A DNA stretch of 64,000 nucleotides. Origin: Citrobacter rodentium NBRC 105723 = DSM 16636. Its GTDB lineage: Bacteria; Pseudomonadota; Gammaproteobacteria; Enterobacterales; Enterobacteriaceae. The stretch spans positions 2,976,001 through 3,040,000 of the forward strand of contig NZ_CP082833.1 of the NCBI RefSeq assembly GCF_021278985.1, in the 5' to 3' direction. Within the stretch, counting starts at the first letter, position 1, and the number at the start of each line of letters is the position of its first letter. Made by a program: the position numbers and the translations under genes. The notes beneath the pieces are model-generated. The model was not told the DNA's origin. It was given only the letters and a program-made list of their open reading frames with translations, and searched no databases. Below are positions 1 through 8,493 of the stretch, one piece after another.

Positions 1-738
1 TATGCCGGGCAGACGCTGAAGGAGATTGAGCACACCCTGCAAAAAGATAATCACCAGGTCGCCTGGTCAACGCTGCTGCAGCCGCAGATCAGGCCGATCG
101 TCATTATCGGTATCGTGCTGGCGGTATTCCAGCAGTGGTGCGGGATCAATGTCATTTTCAACTATGCGCAGGAGATCTTCGCTTCCGCCGGTTTCGACAT
201 TAACGGCACGCTGAAATCGATCGTCGCCACCGGCATTATCAACCTTGTCTTTACCATCGCTGCGCTGCCGCTGGTGGACAGGATCGGGCGGCGTAAACTG
301 ATGCTGTTTGGCGCATCCGGTCTGACCGTCATCTACGCGCTGATTGCGGGCGCGTATGGCATGGGGATGCTGGGCTGGCCGGTGCTGATTCTGGTGCTGG
401 CGGCGATTGCGATCTACGCCCTGACCCTCGCGCCGGTAACCTGGGTGCTGTTGTCGGAAATCTTCCCCAACCGCGTGCGCGGTCTGGCGATGTCGCTAGG
501 GACGCTGGCGCTGTGGATCGCCTGTTTCCTGCTGACCTATACCTTTCCGCTGCTCAATGCCGGCCTCGGCGCGGCGGGTAGCTTCCTGCTCTATGGCGTT
601 ATTTGCGCGATGGGCTTCGTTTATATACTGCGTAATGTGCCGGAGACGAAGGGCGTTACCCTCGAAGCGCTGGAAGAACAGCTGGCGGCCCGGCACGGCA
701 AAGCCGTGCCGTCGGCGCAGCAGAAAAGCGTGTGCTGA
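1..738 (+). CDS. Sugar porter (MFS), C-terminal part, 5' end outside window
   Basis: The open frame runs in from the left edge in frame 1 and ends at TGA 736-738, giving 245 residues, roughly the second half of a 12-helix sugar/H+ symporter of the GalP/XylE/AraE family. Family marks visible are the DRIGRRKL loop after the seventh or eighth helix, EIFPNRVRG before a late helix, and PETKG just after the last helix. Hydrophobic segments alternate as expected for an inner-membrane permease. The stop overlaps the start of the next gene (TGATG), so the two are translationally coupled and probably share a substrate, an aldose. E. coli K-12 has hca genes beside hcaT instead, so this is accessory relative to K-12. 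The sugar cannot be named from this part. Confidence 0.9.
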   Translation, partial: YAGQTLKEIEHTLQKDNHQVAWSTLLQPQIRPIVIIGIVLAVFQQWCGINVIFNYAQEIFASAGFDINGTLKSIVATGIINLVFTIAALPLVDRIGRRKLMLFGASGLTVIYALIAGAYGMGMLGWPVLILVLAAIAIYALTLAPVTWVLLSEIFPNRVRGLAMSLGTLALWIACFLLTYTFPLLNAGLGAAGSFLLYGVICAMGFVYILRNVPETKGVTLEALEEQLAARHGKAVPSAQQKSVC

Positions 739-1577
739 TGGCGGCGTTAACTTTAGCCAACGCGCATCTGCGGATGCGCGTGGACCCGCAGGGCGGTGCG
801 CTGCTGGCGCTGTTTTCGTTACAACATCAACAGCCCGTCCTGCGCGCAGGCGAAGGGGCAGAAGCCGGGGAGTGCGGACTGTTTCCGATGCTGCCGGTCG
901 CTAACCGCGTGGCGGGCAACCGCTTTGAGCAGCCGGACGGCGCGGTGTGTCTGCCATTGCATCACGCCGATGAGCGCTTCTTTCTTCATGGTGACGGCTG
1001 GCTTAAGCGCTGGGAGGCGATCGGGGTCGAAAGTCACGGTTGTCTGCTACGTCTGCGCAGCCAGCACGCCTGCGGTTTTGACTATCTGGCAACGCTGCAT
1101 TATGCGCTCGACGGCGCGACGCTCACGGCGTCGCTTTCGATAACCCATCAGGGCGAACGCCCCATGCTCTACGGCTGCGGATTCCACCCGTTCTTCGCTT
1201 TTGACGCGCACTGTACGGTGCAGTTTTCCGCCAGCGGCTACTGGCCGGAGGGTGAACTCCATTTACCGCGGGAATGGCGCTCAGCGATACCCGCTGAGGC
1301 CGATTTCAGCCGCGGGCAATATGGTTTCGAGCGCTGGCTGAATGTGGGCTATTCCGGCTGGGGCGGACGGGCGGTTATCCGGCATGATGTGATGAAGGTC
1401 ACGATATCAGCGCAAACTCCCTGGCTGATGCTGTTCAGAATGCCGGGTCAGCCGTTTCTTTGCCTTGAACCCCAGACGCATCCGGTCAATGCTCACCACA
1501 TGCCGGGGCAGCCGGGATTACGCTTACTGGCCAGAGGAGAAACGTGCCGTTTTTCGATGCAGATAGCCGTCGATTGA
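738..1577 (+). CDS. Aldose 1-epimerase (galactose mutarotase-like)
   Basis: A 279-residue cytoplasmic protein of the aldose 1-epimerase fold, which interconverts alpha and beta anomers of free sugars. Recognisable signatures are the N-terminal P-V-A-N-R segment after GLFPML, the H-G-D-G-W motif near residue 80, the GCGFHPFF segment carrying the likely catalytic His, and CLEPQT carrying the likely catalytic Glu near the C-terminus. I chose ATG 738, which overlaps the stop of the upstream transporter as TGATG; an in-frame GTG at 732 would add two residues. Coupling to a sugar porter suggests it feeds the correct anomer of the imported sugar to metabolism. Which aldose is acted on is not shown by the sequence. 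Confidence 0.88.
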   Translation: MAALTLANAHLRMRVDPQGGALLALFSLQHQQPVLRAGEGAEAGECGLFPMLPVANRVAGNRFEQPDGAVCLPLHHADERFFLHGDGWLKRWEAIGVESHGCLLRLRSQHACGFDYLATLHYALDGATLTASLSITHQGERPMLYGCGFHPFFAFDAHCTVQFSASGYWPEGELHLPREWRSAIPAEADFSRGQYGFERWLNVGYSGWGGRAVIRHDVMKVTISAQTPWLMLFRMPGQPFLCLEPQTHPVNAHHMPGQPGLRLLARGETCRFSMQIAVD

Positions 1578-1665
1578 GCATCAGGGGATGTTATCCCGCT
1601 GTTAATGTTCACTTGCGCCAGCCTGCGTTTATCGCCAGACTATCGCCTCCAAACGGGAGGGAATC

Positions 1666-2805
1666 ATGGTTTTGCACTCCACGCGCTGGCTGGCGCTCGG
1701 TTATTTCACCTACTTTTTTAGCTACGGCATTTTTCTTCCATTCTGGAGCGTCTGGCTGAAAGGCCTCGGGCTGACGCCGGAAACCATCGGTCTGCTGCTC
1801 GGCGCTGGTCTGATCGCTCGTTTTCTCGGTAGCCTGCTGATTGCGCCGCGGGTCAGCGACCCGTCGCGACTGATTTCGGCGCTGCGTATCCTGGCGCTGC
1901 TGACGCTGATCTTTGCGCTGGCGTTCTGGGCGGGTGCGCACGTGGCGTGGCTGATGGTGGTGATGGTTGGCTTTAACCTCTTTTTCTCTCCGCTGGTGCC
2001 GTTGACCGATGCGCTGGCGAACACCTGGCAGAAGCAGATCACCATGGACTATGGCCGGGTGCGGCTGTGGGGCTCCATCGCCTTTGTCATCGGTTCCGCG
2101 CTCACCGGCAAGCTGGTCAGCATCTTTGATTATCAGGCGATCCTGGCGCTGCTGACGCTGGGCGTGGCGTCGATGCTGCTGGGCATGTTGCTGCGCCCGG
2201 ACGTTGCCCCGCAGGGCGAAAGCCGCCGTCAGGAGAGCGCCGGATGGCCCGCCTGGCGCGCGCTGATCGTGCAAAGCTGGCGCTTTCTCGCCTGTGTCTG
2301 CCTGTTGCAGGGGGCGCACGCCGCCTACTACGGCTTCAGCGCCATTTACTGGCAGGGAGCAGGCTATACCGCCTCGGCGGTGGGCTATCTGTGGTCGCTG
2401 GGCGTGGTCGCGGAAGTGATCGTCTTCGCACTCAGTAAAAAACTCTTCCGCCGCTTCAGCGCCCGCGATCTGCTGTTGCTTTCCGCCGTCTGCGGGGTGA
2501 TTCGCTGGGGGCTGATGGGCTGGACCACCGCGCTGCCGTGGCTGATTGTGGCGCAGATCCTGCACTGCGGCACCTTTACCGTATGTCATCTGGCCGCTAT
2601 GCGCTATATCGCCGCGCGTCAGGGAAGCGAAGTGATTCGCTTGCAGGCGGTCTATTCGGCGGTGGCGATGGGCGGTAGTATCGCCATCATGACGGTGTTC
2701 GCTGGCTTCCTCTATCAGCATCTGGGTAACGGCGTCTTCTGGGTGATGGCGCTGGTGGCGCTTCCCGCGCTGGTGCTGCGGCCAAAAGTGGCCGCCTCAG
2801 CCTGA
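1666..2805 (+). CDS. hcaT: HcaT, MFS transporter (putative 3-phenylpropionate permease)
   Basis: A 379-residue, 12-helix major facilitator protein of the inner membrane, the same length as E. coli HcaT and very similar throughout (N-terminal STRWLALGYFTYFFSYG, PLVPLTDALANTWQKQ in the middle). A GGGAGG ribosome site lies 6 bases before ATG 1666. In E. coli the gene sits beside the hca dioxygenase genes and is assigned, mostly by context, to 3-phenylpropionate uptake. No hca catabolic genes or hcaR are present in the window here, so the substrate is uncertain. Its 3' end overlaps convergent csiE by 9 bases, a conserved arrangement in E. coli. Confidence 0.93.
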   Translation: MVLHSTRWLALGYFTYFFSYGIFLPFWSVWLKGLGLTPETIGLLLGAGLIARFLGSLLIAPRVSDPSRLISALRILALLTLIFALAFWAGAHVAWLMVVMVGFNLFFSPLVPLTDALANTWQKQITMDYGRVRLWGSIAFVIGSALTGKLVSIFDYQAILALLTLGVASMLLGMLLRPDVAPQGESRRQESAGWPAWRALIVQSWRFLACVCLLQGAHAAYYGFSAIYWQGAGYTASAVGYLWSLGVVAEVIVFALSKKLFRRFSARDLLLLSAVCGVIRWGLMGWTTALPWLIVAQILHCGTFTVCHLAAMRYIAARQGSEVIRLQAVYSAVAMGGSIAIMTVFAGFLYQHLGNGVFWVMALVALPALVLRPKVAASA

Positions 2806-4077
2806 CTCCAGCATTTTGCGGATCTGCTGCTGTTGATGCGTCGTCAGCGCCTGCTCGGCATGAATCAGCGGCGGCGAAAACAGCGGCAGCGGCGTGGTGT
2901 AGGGGGTGACGATCAGCGCAACGCCGCGCGGCGTTCCCTCCTGCTGAAAGGCCTGCATCGGCAGCGGTTTGATATTCAGCGGCAGCAGCGTCAGTTCGCG
3001 CAGCTGCTGCTCAATCTGTTGCTCCAGCTGTTGATTATCGCCGGTCAGCAGAACAATCTGTTTTTCATGCAAATCATTGTCCTGCATCAGCCAGGCGCCG
3101 AAAATCACCGCCACCAGCCCCATCTCTTCTTCAGAAAAGGCCACGTTGTACTCTTCCTCAAAGCCGCGCAGGGCGTCGCGGGTAGTGCGCATCAGGCGCG
3201 GATACAGACGCGCGAACTCGTCCGGCAGGGTGTTATCGATGCCGATAGAAAACAGGCTGCGGTTCAGCGCCTGGGCAAGGTGAATATACAGCTGATCGTT
3301 CAGCCCCTGCTCATCGTTGAACTTTACCGCGCCTGCTTCGCGAAAGCGCAGCACCAGGCGGGCAATCGCCAGCCGCAGCTGCTGGTTCTGCTGGTGGTTA
3401 TCGCGCACGGGATCGGGCAGGCGCACCATCGAAAACAGTAGCGCCATAAACAGCGATTCGGTAAGCGGCGCATCCTGACGCACGCGGCGCTGCCAGTGTC
3501 GGCCAATCTCCTCGGCGAGCTGATATTCGGCGCAGGCCTGCACCCAGCGCTGCTGGATCGGGTTAAATTCCGGCGAAATCCCCGCATGATGCTGTAACAG
3601 GCAGTACTGGAGATAAAGACGCAGAAAATGCACGTCGCGGCTCTCAAACGCCCTTTGCAGTCGACGGGCGCAGAGATTGATCAGCGCATGGAGGTTGGTG
3701 TCGTCGTACAGGGTGCGCAAAATACCCCGCTGCTTCAGTTCGCCTTTGAGAGCGGGCGTGAAGTGCCGGGAGATAAAATTCGGGCATAGCCGCAAGCCGC
3801 GCCGCAGCCAGTGCAGCAGGCAGAGGCGCTGATTCAGCGCAGTTCCTTCGATCCGGTAGCAGCCGTCGGGGGCCGAAATGATGTTCAGCCGGTGATAGCG
3901 CTGGATCTCCCGTTCCGTCTCGGTGATATCTTCGCGGGCAAGCGTCTCGTCGACGCCATTCAGCGCACTGAAGGTTTCCGCGGTGGCAATCTGTCCCGGC
4001 TGGAAAAGCGTCAGTAAAATCTGGCAACGGCGCTGGGGAGCAGAAAGTACAGATGGCGGAGCGAGCGTTGACATCAT
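2797..4077 (-). CDS. csiE: CsiE, stationary-phase inducible protein
   Basis: A 426-residue soluble protein, the same length as E. coli CsiE and beginning with the same MM-x-TLAPPSVLSAPQRR pattern. The family has winged-helix-like N-terminal sequence and PRD (PTS regulation) domain similarity in the C-terminal half, suggesting a BglG/LicT-type antiterminator or regulator relative; no target is known. In E. coli, csiE is induced in stationary phase under RpoS and cAMP-CRP. Upstream (4,078-4,265) a TGTGACC half site and a TAGCTATTCT stretch compatible with a sigma-S -10 are visible on this strand, but neither is conclusive. The first of two consecutive ATGs (4077 or 4074) was taken. The 3' end overlaps hcaT. 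Confidence 0.93.
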   Translation of the reverse strand: MMSTLAPPSVLSAPQRRCQILLTLFQPGQIATAETFSALNGVDETLAREDITETEREIQRYHRLNIISAPDGCYRIEGTALNQRLCLLHWLRRGLRLCPNFISRHFTPALKGELKQRGILRTLYDDTNLHALINLCARRLQRAFESRDVHFLRLYLQYCLLQHHAGISPEFNPIQQRWVQACAEYQLAEEIGRHWQRRVRQDAPLTESLFMALLFSMVRLPDPVRDNHQQNQQLRLAIARLVLRFREAGAVKFNDEQGLNDQLYIHLAQALNRSLFSIGIDNTLPDEFARLYPRLMRTTRDALRGFEEEYNVAFSEEEMGLVAVIFGAWLMQDNDLHEKQIVLLTGDNQQLEQQIEQQLRELTLLPLNIKPLPMQAFQQEGTPRGVALIVTPYTTPLPLFSPPLIHAEQALTTHQQQQIRKMLESG

Positions 4078-4265
4078 CTGTGGTATCTCCCGTAAGTATG
4101 ATTGATAAGAATAGCTAAAGTTTTTCCATAATAGTTACGAATGAAATGCTTTAACGTCAGGATTGCAGGGGAAGGTCACAGAATTTTTTGCCTGCAAGGG
4201 CCAGGAAGGGAGTTAAACGCAGCGCCAGAAGTGAATTTTTTGCTGTTTTATTTTCTGCATATCGG

Positions 4266-4291
4266 AAAAAGCCCCGTCTATGGGACGGGGC
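4266..4291 (-). terminator. Intrinsic terminator of the accessory carbohydrate operon
   Basis: On the minus strand an 8-bp GC-rich stem (arms 4284-4291 and 4271-4278, GCCCCGTC/GACGGGGC) closes a 5-base loop and is followed by five T residues (A-run 4266-4270 on the plus strand). It lies 8 bases after the stop of the SIS-domain gene, so it closes the six-gene operon ahead of the csiE promoter region. Confidence 0.9.
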
Positions 4292-4298
4292 CAGGCCA

Positions 4299-4898
4299 TT
4301 AACGCTGCTGGCGCAGCGTTAAGCCGACGTCGCCGCCGGGGTGGACGGACAACAGCGTCTCTCTGGAGTATCCGCTTTCGCTCATCAGACAGGCGCAGGC
4401 GGCGTCGAAAATAGCAATCACCAGCATAATCGAAGTGGTCGCCAGCATGTTCAGCGGATCGGCTTCGCGCTGCACGCCGGTCGAAATAACCAGCCGGGCG
4501 GCCCGTGCAATGGCGGAGTCTGCGTTTTCCGTCACGCTGAGAATCGGCACCTTTTTCGCCTCCAGCCCGGGCAGCAGACGCGTCAGCTCGTCAGAGTTGC
4601 CGCCGCGGGAGAGCATTATCATCAGGTCGTCGGCACCTAAAAAACCGAGGTCGCCGTGGGCGGCGTCGGTGGCGTTGAGATAGATCGCCGGGCGTTCAAC
4701 GCAGGCCAGCATATGGGCGATTTTACGCGCCGCGATGCCGGAGGTGCCGACGCCGGTCACAACAATCTTTCCCCGGCAGCCGCGCAGCTCCGTCATTAAC
4801 GCCTGCCACTGCGTCTCGCTCAGATGCTCGCCAAGACCCGCCAGCGCTTCGCTATAGAGCCGCCAGGTGGCGGTGGCCTGCTGCCATGCGCTGCTCAT
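4299..4898 (-). CDS. SIS-domain sugar-phosphate isomerase-like protein
   Basis: A 199-residue protein that is a single SIS (sugar isomerase) domain. The GVGTSG loop near residue 50, AAHGDLGF near residue 80 and the SRGGNSDEL loop near residue 97 match the phosphosugar-binding loops of arabinose-5-phosphate isomerases (KdsD/GutQ), including the HGDLG motif, but the CBS domains of those enzymes are missing. Length also fits 6-phospho-3-hexuloisomerase (HxlB). It is last in the operon and overlaps the kinase by 4 bases (ATGA), so it probably acts on the kinase product, for example converting a ketose 5-phosphate to an aldose phosphate. That reaction is inferred from context. Confidence 0.85.
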   Translation of the reverse strand: MSSAWQQATATWRLYSEALAGLGEHLSETQWQALMTELRGCRGKIVVTGVGTSGIAARKIAHMLACVERPAIYLNATDAAHGDLGFLGADDLMIMLSRGGNSDELTRLLPGLEAKKVPILSVTENADSAIARAARLVISTGVQREADPLNMLATTSIMLVIAIFDAACACLMSESGYSRETLLSVHPGGDVGLTLRQQR

Positions 4899-6535
4899 AA
4901 CGCCTCCTGCATCAGCTGACGGTACTTCATGTGATCCTGATACATCTCATGGAACACCTGATACTTACGGTCGTAATAGTGCTTAATGCGGTTGGTCTGC
5001 GGGGTGACGGTTTTGCCAATCCGGCTCATGGCCGACATCGCTTCCGGGAACGTGTCGAACACGCCCGCCGCGATGGTGCCCATCATCGCGCCGCCCAGCA
5101 GCATCGCCTCGCTCTCTTCCGGCAGCAGCATGGCGCAGCCGGTAGCATTAGCGTGCTCCTGGACGAAGATCGGGTTTTTGGTGCCGCCGCCGCTGGCCAT
5201 AATGGTGTCAATGCTGTAGCCGCTCTGATTCATGGTTTCAATGATATGGCGGGTGCCGAGCGCAATGGCCTGAATGGTCGCCAGATACTGCAACGCCATA
5301 TCCTCCGGCGTGCGCGACAGCTTAAGTCCGCTAATCGCCCCGGTAAGCGTCGGATTGGCGCGCGGCGAGCGGTTGCCGTGGAAGTAGGGCAGGATATGAA
5401 TATCGCGGGTTAAAAAGGCGATGTTCTCCGGTTCGCCAGCCATTTTACGCAGCAGCGCGTTGAGCACTTCGTAAATAGTCTGTCCCTGCGATTTCGCCTG
5501 CGCCAGCAGCGTCTGGTAGCACGGATGCGACTGAATAATATGGTCAATTAACGCGCCGGTTGCGGATTGTCCGCCTTCGTTAAGCCAGTATTCCGGCAGT
5601 ATCGCCGAATAGTACGGTCCCCAGACGCCGCCGATAAAGCGCGGCTCTTTAGAGATAGCCATATGGCCGGTCGAGGTGCCGCCAATCAGCGCGATCCGCC
5701 GGTCGAAATCGGCCACTTCGCCAGAGACGCCGCTGGCGCCGAGGGTGCCGAGGGTTCCGGCGTGGGCGTCGATGATCGACACGCTGACCGCGGTGCCCGG
5801 AATCAGCCCCATCTCGCTGGCGGCGCGCTGGCTCAGGCCGTGACCGAGCGGTTCGCCCATCGTTTTGACGTAGCGACCAATTTTGGCGGCGTCATGTTCC
5901 AGCAGATCTTCAAGACCAATTTCGCGGAAATAGCTGGCGTCCCATTTGTCCTCATGGCCCATGTAGGTCCACTTACAGACCGTGGAGCAGAGCGAACGGG
6001 TGTCATCGCCGGTGGCGCGCCAGGTGAGAAAATCGGGTAAATCAAAATAGTAGCCCGCGTTCGCCCAGGTATTCGGCATATGCTGTTTCAGCCACAGCAG
6101 CTTCGGCGTCTGCATTTCCGGGGAGATAATGCCGCCAACGTAGTCCAGCACCCGATGGTGAAGCGCGTTAATGCGCTCTGCCTGGGTGATGGCGCGGTGG
6201 TCCATCCACACGATAATATTTTGTTCGCTGCGCCCGGAAGGGCTGACGGTCAGCGGCTTGCCCTCTTTATCCAGCACCACCAGCGAACAGGTGGCGTCAA
6301 AGCCTAATCCTTTCACCTGGATAGGGTTGATATCAGACTGATTAATGGCATCGCGAACGGCGTTGCACACCGCCTGCCAGATATTGTCTGACGACTGTTC
6401 GACGAAATCGGCCTGCGGGCGGTAAATTTCAATGGCGCGCGTGGCCTGACCGACCATTCTGCCGTTGAGATCAAATACCCCCGCGCGGGCGCTTCCGGTT
6501 CCTACATCGACACCAATAAAATAACTCGCCATCAT
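4895..6535 (-). CDS. FGGY-family carbohydrate kinase (pentulose-kinase type)
   Basis: A 546-residue FGGY kinase. The N-terminal ATPase-fold phosphate loop is GVDVGTGSARAGVFD, followed by GFDATCSLVVLD and the sugar-site segment WMDHRA; the C-terminal domain has GGTSTGHMAIS, and GGGTKNP with the signature region around residues 440-460. These features are closest to the D-ribulokinase-like FGGY branch rather than to XylB, GlpK or RhaB. It likely phosphorylates an imported pentulose, hexulose or polyol-derived ketose. Two adjacent ATGs (6535, 6532) are possible, with GGGAG just upstream. It follows permease 2 by 13 bases and overlaps the SIS gene by 4. The substrate is not determined. Confidence 0.9.
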   Translation of the reverse strand: MMASYFIGVDVGTGSARAGVFDLNGRMVGQATRAIEIYRPQADFVEQSSDNIWQAVCNAVRDAINQSDINPIQVKGLGFDATCSLVVLDKEGKPLTVSPSGRSEQNIIVWMDHRAITQAERINALHHRVLDYVGGIISPEMQTPKLLWLKQHMPNTWANAGYYFDLPDFLTWRATGDDTRSLCSTVCKWTYMGHEDKWDASYFREIGLEDLLEHDAAKIGRYVKTMGEPLGHGLSQRAASEMGLIPGTAVSVSIIDAHAGTLGTLGASGVSGEVADFDRRIALIGGTSTGHMAISKEPRFIGGVWGPYYSAILPEYWLNEGGQSATGALIDHIIQSHPCYQTLLAQAKSQGQTIYEVLNALLRKMAGEPENIAFLTRDIHILPYFHGNRSPRANPTLTGAISGLKLSRTPEDMALQYLATIQAIALGTRHIIETMNQSGYSIDTIMASGGGTKNPIFVQEHANATGCAMLLPEESEAMLLGGAMMGTIAAGVFDTFPEAMSAMSRIGKTVTPQTNRIKHYYDRKYQVFHEMYQDHMKYRQLMQEAL

Positions 6536-6548
6536 TTTTCTCCCGAAA

Positions 6549-7502
6549 TCAGGCTTTACGATTCTGTAATGCGATAAAGAGGATGAGCACCGCGCCCCAG
6601 AGCGCCATCGTCAGATAGCTGCTAATCCCCAGCAAGTTAAAGCCGCTCTCCAGCATCTGCAGCACGATAAGCGCCAGCACCAGGCCAAGAATGCGCCCGA
6701 ATCCGCCGTCCGGGTTGATGCCGCCCAGCACCGAGGCGAGGATGGTCACCAGCAGATAGGACTCGCCGTATCCGGCCTTCGCCGAGTTGAATTTGGCCAT
6801 CATTAAAATCGCCGCCACCCAGCCGAGCAGGGCGGAGATAACGTAGACGGAAATCTGTACCCGCACGGTGTTGACGCCGCTGTAGCGGGTGGCCTGCTCG
6901 TTGGAGCCCATCAGATAGAGGCTGCGTCCCAGCGTGGTGTGCTCCAGCAGGACCCACAGCAGGACGGCGACGATAAAAAACAGCAGCAGGGCGACGGGAA
7001 TGCCGCCAATGGTTGCGTTGCCGAGATACTGAATCGCCGTCGGAAAGCCGGAAATCACCGTGCCGTTGGAGAGTAAAATGTTAAGTCCGGAAATCAGCGT
7101 CATGGTGCCGAGGGTCGCCAGAATCGGCGAGACGCCGACCCAGGCGATCAGCGCGCCGTTCAGGACGCCGATCGCCACCGCTACCGCCACGCCCGCCAGC
7201 AATGCCAGCGCCAGAAACAGCGGGTTGTCCGGATGGGTGACGATGATCGCCGCCATCACCAGCGAACAGGCGTTGGCCCCAGCGATAATCGACAGGTTAA
7301 TGCCGCCGGTGAGCATGGTCATCCCCATGCCGAGCGCCAGCATCCCGAGGATCGGCAGCTGCGAGCCGATGGACTGGAAGTTCGCCACGCTGAAAAAACG
7401 GCTGCCCAGCAGCGCGGAAAAGACCACGGCAACGACGATAATGATGACGCACTGCAGGCGGATGATGGCATCGCCGGGTAAAACTCGTGCTATCGCTTTC
7501 AT
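6549..7502 (-). CDS. Sugar ABC transporter permease 2 (RbsC family)
   Basis: A 317-residue, strongly hydrophobic inner-membrane protein of the BPD_transp_2 (RbsC/carbohydrate uptake type 2) family. Recognisable are LALGMGMTMLTGGINLSI in the second or third helix, the conserved GVLNGALIAW, and the coupling-helix region around LLVTILASVLGGINPDGGFGR that contacts the ATPase. It begins one base after the stop of permease 1, so they are co-translated and presumably form a heterodimer, as in AI-2 (LsrC/LsrD) transporters, in contrast to the RbsC homodimer. The protein has no extra domains. Confidence 0.93.
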   Translation of the reverse strand: MKAIARVLPGDAIIRLQCVIIIVVAVVFSALLGSRFFSVANFQSIGSQLPILGMLALGMGMTMLTGGINLSIIAGANACSLVMAAIIVTHPDNPLFLALALLAGVAVAVAIGVLNGALIAWVGVSPILATLGTMTLISGLNILLSNGTVISGFPTAIQYLGNATIGGIPVALLLFFIVAVLLWVLLEHTTLGRSLYLMGSNEQATRYSGVNTVRVQISVYVISALLGWVAAILMMAKFNSAKAGYGESYLLVTILASVLGGINPDGGFGRILGLVLALIVLQMLESGFNLLGISSYLTMALWGAVLILFIALQNRKA

Positions 7503-7503
7503 C

Positions 7504-8493
7504 TTAAAGCTCCCTTGCCAGTTTGCGTTTTTCGTTCCAGGCCGTGGCGCTGATGCTGACCAGGATAATGGCGCCGCTGAAAACGGTGTGCCAGTAGGAT
7601 GAGACGCTCAGCAGCGTCAGGCCGTTTTGCAAAAAGGCCAGCAGAATCACCCCCAGCAGGGTGCCGGTCAGCGTGCCGCGACCGCCGCTCATGCTGGTGC
7701 CGCCAAGCACCACCGCCGCCAGCACCGTCAGCTCGAAACCGAGCAGCGAGTTTGGCGCCACCGACTGGGTGATCTGCGCCTGCACCACCGCCGCGACGCC
7801 CGCCAGAATCCCCATGTAGCCGTAAACGTAGAAATGCAGCTTCAGCAGATTCATACCGAGGCGGGAGGCCGCGTCGCGGTTGCCGCCCATCGCATAAATC
7901 TGCCGTCCCAGACGGGTGAAGTTCATCAGCACGGCGGTAAAGATAATCACCACCGCCAGGCACAGGAGCGGCAGGGTCAGTCCGTAGTCATAGCCGTCGG
8001 TGGCGGTAAACGAGAACCAGTTGATGCCGTTCATAAACCAGTCCGGAAAGCCGTACAGCCAGGTGCCTTTGGTGGCATACACCAGCAGGCCGTAATAGAC
8101 GTTCAGCGTGGCGATGGTGATGATGATTGCCGGTACGCGCAGCCAGTAGACCAGAAAACCGTTAATCAGGCCGAGCAGCAGACCGACGGCGCAGGCCAGC
8201 GCCAGCGCCAGCAGGAAGTTGCCGCCGTGGGCAATCACCCAGCTTGCCATCGCATACTGTGCAATGGCGGTCATCGCCGGAAATGAGATATCAATGCCGC
8301 CGGAGATCAGCACCACAAACAGCCCGCAGGCGAGGATGCCGAGAATGGCGTAGCTGGTGGCGACGTCGGTCAGGTTGCCGAGCGACAGAAATTCATCGGT
8401 CCTGACGCTCAGTCCGACCGCCAGCGCAATGACCAGCAGCCCGAGCCAGAATTCATGGTGCCCGACTAAGCGGGAGAGACGAATGTTATTCAT
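7504..8493 (-). CDS. Sugar ABC transporter permease 1 (RbsC family)
   Basis: A 329-residue polytopic permease of the RbsC type. LACGLFVVLISGGIDISFPA matches the family's conserved early helices, GLINGFLVYWLRVPAIIITIATLN the middle, and ELTVLAAVVLGGTSMSGGRGT the ATPase-coupling loop. I chose ATG 8493 (MNNIRLSRL), which overlaps the ATPase stop by 8 bases; a longer frame to 8517 would start inside the ATPase and has no family support. It pairs with the adjacent permease 2. The two share the family core but differ clearly along their length, so this is not a recent duplication. Confidence 0.93.
   Translation of the reverse strand: MNNIRLSRLVGHHEFWLGLLVIALAVGLSVRTDEFLSLGNLTDVATSYAILGILACGLFVVLISGGIDISFPAMTAIAQYAMASWVIAHGGNFLLALALACAVGLLLGLINGFLVYWLRVPAIIITIATLNVYYGLLVYATKGTWLYGFPDWFMNGINWFSFTATDGYDYGLTLPLLCLAVVIIFTAVLMNFTRLGRQIYAMGGNRDAASRLGMNLLKLHFYVYGYMGILAGVAAVVQAQITQSVAPNSLLGFELTVLAAVVLGGTSMSGGRGTLTGTLLGVILLAFLQNGLTLLSVSSYWHTVFSGAIILVSISATAWNEKRKLAREL

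Noticed and set aside
1609..2721. 370-codon frame antisense to hcaT
   Set aside because: Low-complexity Gln/Arg/His product with no family resemblance; mirrors hcaT codon bias.
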